DNA of 34,386 bases from RECO01 sp050485385. GTDB taxonomy: Bacteria > Pseudomonadota > Alphaproteobacteria > Geminicoccales > Geminicoccaceae. How positions within the stretch are numbered: the first letter of the stretch is position 1; each line of letters opens with the position of its first letter. The stretch lies in contig JBJHBG010000050.1 of assembly GCA_050485385.1 (NCBI GenBank), forward strand, positions 1 to 34,386, given 5' to 3'. Both the position numbers and the translations under genes were made by a program. The notes below the pieces were generated by a model. It was not told the origin of the DNA. It did no database searches and worked only from the letters and a program-made list of their open reading frames with translations. This document shows, piece by piece, positions 32,203 through 34,386 of the stretch.

Positions 32203-34386
32203 GGTCGCCAGTCCGCGGTCAGGGGCGCCGGCATCCAGGGGTGGCGAACGACGCGATAGGTCCAGGGCAGACGGTCCAGGAGCATGTCGTAGGCACGGGC
32301 TTCGACGCGCAGGTGCAGGCCCTCGTCGCGCCGGCGGACGACGCCCGGCCGTTGCAGGAACGCTTCGCGCAGCCCGGCGACGGAGGTCCGGCCGATCGCC
32401 GACCAATGCGCGATCATCGCGGCGAGCAGCCCGTCCACCAGGGTGCGGTCCGCTTCGCTCTCGAGCGGCGTGGCGGGCATCGGCGGCGCCTCCGGTTCGA
32501 GGCCCACGAGAACGGCGGCGATCCGGTCGGGTCGCGTCTCGGGCGGACGCGGCACGCCGCCCCAGACGGCATGGACGACGAGATCGAAGGCACGACGCTG
32601 TGCCGCGTCGTCGACGAAGCCCCGCTCAAAAAGGAGGCCGGCACGGTCGAACAGGCGTGGCAGGTAGGCGGCCAGCAGCACCGCTCCGGCATCGTCCGTC
32701 CACCACGCTACGGCGTGCGACGCCTGCGCTCGGTGGGGCATGGCGAGAGGCGGCGTTGCCGTGCTTGCGTTCGCGTCGGCGAGCGCCCCCTCGAACGTGC
32801 GAGCGGCGTCGCCGCGTGCCGCCACGAGTGCCGCTTCGAGGGCCCGCTGCCAGAGGTCGATCTCGCCGCGCGCCGCATGTGCTGCCGCCAGTTCGCGTGC
32901 GTCGAGCAGGGCCGCCGCCTCCTCGCCGCGCAACCTCTCGACGATGCTGGCGAGGTCGTCCGCCGCGAGTAGCCGTGGCAGCCGTCCCGCGACCGTGGTC
33001 GCGGGCGCGCGGCGCAGCAGGTCGACCAAGCGCTCGGGCGCCATCCTCAGCAGCGTCGCCGCATGGGCGCCGAGGGCCCGGCCGGGCTCGCCCTGGCCGT
33101 GGAGCCACCGCACGAGCGCTGCATCCACGTCCTCGGACGGTGCGTCGGCCGGGCCGTCTTGGACCAGCGAACGGAGCGCTTCGACGAGCGCAGGTCTCGG
33201 GTCCGTCTCGCCCGACGCCGATATCGGCGGGACCGTCGCACCATCCGGCAGCACGCGGCGCCAAGCCTCGTGCAACGTCCGAAGCTCCGTCGCGGTGCGG
33301 CCGTGAACCAGGGTCTCGAGCCATACCGCCCCATCGCGAAGATCGCCACGCAGGCGCACGAGCAGGCCGGGTGCGGCCCGCTCCAGGCGGCTCGCCGCCG
33401 CCGTCAGGTCGCCAGGCGCCATGCGGCCCGCGACGATCTCGCGATAGAGCGCGTAGACCCTGTCCACCGATGCGGGTGGCGGGCGGACCGCGGTGCGCGG
33501 CGCGTCCGGATCGATGGGGGTTCTCGCCAGCACTGCGCGGAGGACGTCGACGAGCAGCGTTTCGGGCCGGTCGTGGCTGGCGGCGCGGGCGGCGATGGCG
33601 GCCCGCAGTTCGACCGCACCGTCCGGGGCGGCAACCGCCAGGAAATCGTCGACGACGGCGCGGAGTTCTTCGGCGCCGCGGCCGTCCACCAAGGTCGCCA
33701 ATGTGGGCCGGGCCTGGCGCAGGTCGTCGACGAGTCGGTGCAGCCGTTCCGGCGCCTCGCGGCGGAGACGTCCGGTCGCCGCGCCGAGCGCTCCAGCGGG
33801 CAGGTCGCCCGCGACGAGCCTGCGGTAGAGCGCGTCGGTCGGTTCCGGTGCTGCAACCGCGACGTCCGACGCCGCGTCGAGGTCGACCGGCTCGCCGCGA
33901 AGCAGTCGCTCCAGCGCGTCCAGGGCGAACGTCCGCGGGGCCGGATGCGCCGCGGCTCGCGCCGCGATGGCGGCGCGGAGTTCGCGGGCGCCGTCGGGCG
34001 TCGTGACCGCCAGGAGGTCGTCGAGGACGGCGCCGAGCTCGGCAGCGTCGCGGCCCTCGGCCAGAGTCGTGAGGGCTCGACGGTTGCGGCGGAGGTGGTC
34101 CCACAGGTGGCGCAGGCGCTCGGGCGCTTCCCGCCGCAGCCGTGCGGTCGCCACGTCGAGCGCTCCAGCGGGCAGGTCGCCCGCGACGATCCGATGGTAG
34201 AGCGCGTCGGTCGGATCGGGGGTGTCGAGGTCGACCGGCTCGCCGCGAAGCAGTCGCTCCAGCACGTCCAGGGCGAACGTCCGCGGGGCCGGATGCGCCG
34301 CGGCTCGCGCCGCGATGGCGGCGCGGAGTTCGCGGGCGCCGTCGGGCGTCGTGACCGCCAGGAGGTCGTCGAGGACGGCGCCGAGC
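32199..34386 (-). CDS. contractile injection system tape measure protein, 5' end beyond window
   Basis: The last 728 residues of an Afp14/PVC14-like tape measure protein; the frame is open to the right edge. The C-terminal 190 residues show the conserved domain of the family: LAAYLPRLFDRAGLLF, GLREAFLQRPGVV and LLDRLPWTYRVVRHPWM. N-terminal to it are helical repeats. Two 116-residue units (LGAVLDDLLAVTTPDGAREL and onwards, the second running into a 124-residue version with an eight-residue insertion) are followed by more diverged copies (LRAVVDDFLAVAAPDGA, LRTLHEAWRRVLPDGA). Tape measure length sets the length of the inner tube and sheath. The gene is the first one visible of the operon and must continue upstream. 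Confidence 0.9.
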   Translation of the reverse strand, partial: LGAVLDDLLAVTTPDGARELRAAIAARAAAHPAPRTFALDVLERLLRGEPVDLDTPDPTDALYHRIVAGDLPAGALDVATARLRREAPERLRHLWDHLRRNRRALTTLAEGRDAAELGAVLDDLLAVTTPDGARELRAAIAARAAAHPAPRTFALDALERLLRGEPVDLDAASDVAVAAPEPTDALYRRLVAGDLPAGALGAATGRLRREAPERLHRLVDDLRQARPTLATLVDGRGAEELRAVVDDFLAVAAPDGAVELRAAIAARAASHDRPETLLVDVLRAVLARTPIDPDAPRTAVRPPPASVDRVYALYREIVAGRMAPGDLTAAASRLERAAPGLLVRLRGDLRDGAVWLETLVHGRTATELRTLHEAWRRVLPDGATVPPISASGETDPRPALVEALRSLVQDGPADAPSEDVDAALVRWLHGQGEPGRALGAHAATLLRMAPERLVDLLRRAPATTVAGRLPRLLAADDLASIVERLRGEEAAALLDARELAAAHAARGEIDLWQRALEAALVAARGDAARTFEGALADANASTATPPLAMPHRAQASHAVAWWTDDAGAVLLAAYLPRLFDRAGLLFERGFVDDAAQRRAFDLVVHAVWGGVPRPPETRPDRIAAVLVGLEPEAPPMPATPLESEADRTLVDGLLAAMIAHWSAIGRTSVAGLREAFLQRPGVVRRRDEGLHLRVEARAYDMLLDRLPWTYRVVRHPWMPAPLTADWRP
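33876..34386. repeat. 348-bp tandem repeat inside the tape measure gene
   Basis: Bases 33876-34038 and 34224-34386 are identical except 33916/34264 (162 of 163). The offset of 348 bp equals 116 codons, so the reading frame is kept. The second copy runs into the window edge, so more copies may follow. A third, diverged copy lies at about 33500-33875 with 372-bp spacing. Confidence 0.9.

Noticed and set aside
27087..34386. Type VI secretion system or tailed prophage
   Set aside because: No TssJLM, portal, terminase or lysis genes; the tape measure C-terminal domain and the coupled AAA+ ATPase are marks of Afp/PVC-like systems.
33500..34386. CRISPR array
   Set aside because: The 348-bp units are coding and in frame with the tape measure protein, without short repeat-spacer structure.

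Overview
The window is 34.4 kb of very GC-rich DNA (about 70% G+C, strong G/C bias at third codon positions). It looks like a draft-genome or metagenome contig of an alphaproteobacterium, probably Rhodospirillales-like. That placement rests on gene content and codon use only: a cysteine-free L31 next to L36, a CPYC glutathione transferase beside queG, several peptide, tricarboxylate and DASS uptake systems, and a SAM-cyclase-AAA protein. I see no tRNA, rRNA, CRISPR array or insertion sequence. There is one assembly gap (10 N at 13566-13575) flanked by low-complexity sequence, and a suspicious homopolymer junction near 120-132.

Layout. 1-136: fragment of an S9-family oligopeptidase on the minus strand, cut by the window edge and by the homopolymer junction. 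200-2482: minus-strand housekeeping group (queG, glutathione transferase, rpmJ, rpmE). 2604-7058: an MsbA-like ABC exporter, a PlsC-type acyltransferase, an AhpD-like protein, an OmpA-type lipoprotein, a frameshifted NnrU-like gene and a 42-residue small protein. 7267-9552: a two-domain old-yellow-enzyme-type oxidoreductase and a 76-residue conserved-looking small protein. 9624-16990: a peptide/nickel-type ABC importer (ATPase, permease-ATPase fusion, permease, binding protein) divergent from an M20 carbamoylase/amidase and an HpxZ/AtzH-like protein, probably one uptake-and-hydrolysis unit for a ureide, hydantoin or N-carbamoyl compound. 16995-20216: a large SAM / class III cyclase / AAA / TPR-like protein. 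20460-27013: a DASS transporter, a GntR-FCD regulator and a tripartite tricarboxylate transporter operon (tctC, a fumarylacetoacetate-hydrolase-family enzyme, tctB, tctA).

27087-34386 is the most interesting part: one end of an extracellular-type contractile injection system (eCIS, Afp/PVC-like). It has a gp25-like baseplate gene on the plus strand and a tightly coupled minus-strand operon: tape measure protein (5' end outside the window), AAA+ ATPase, and an 1110-residue exported protein. That last protein carries three Cys-paired N-terminal modules, a TIM barrel resembling glycoside hydrolase family 18 without the catalytic acid, and three C-terminal membrane helices. In Afp the cap gene afp16 follows afp14-afp15; here the membrane-anchored putative pseudoenzyme takes that place. 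The tape measure gene contains a 348-bp in-frame tandem repeat, 162/163 bases identical over the part visible, suggesting recent change in repeat number.

A family of GC-rich intergenic repeats (about 202-282, 13582-13623, 24918-25015) sits directly behind the stop codons of three unrelated genes in the same relative orientation.
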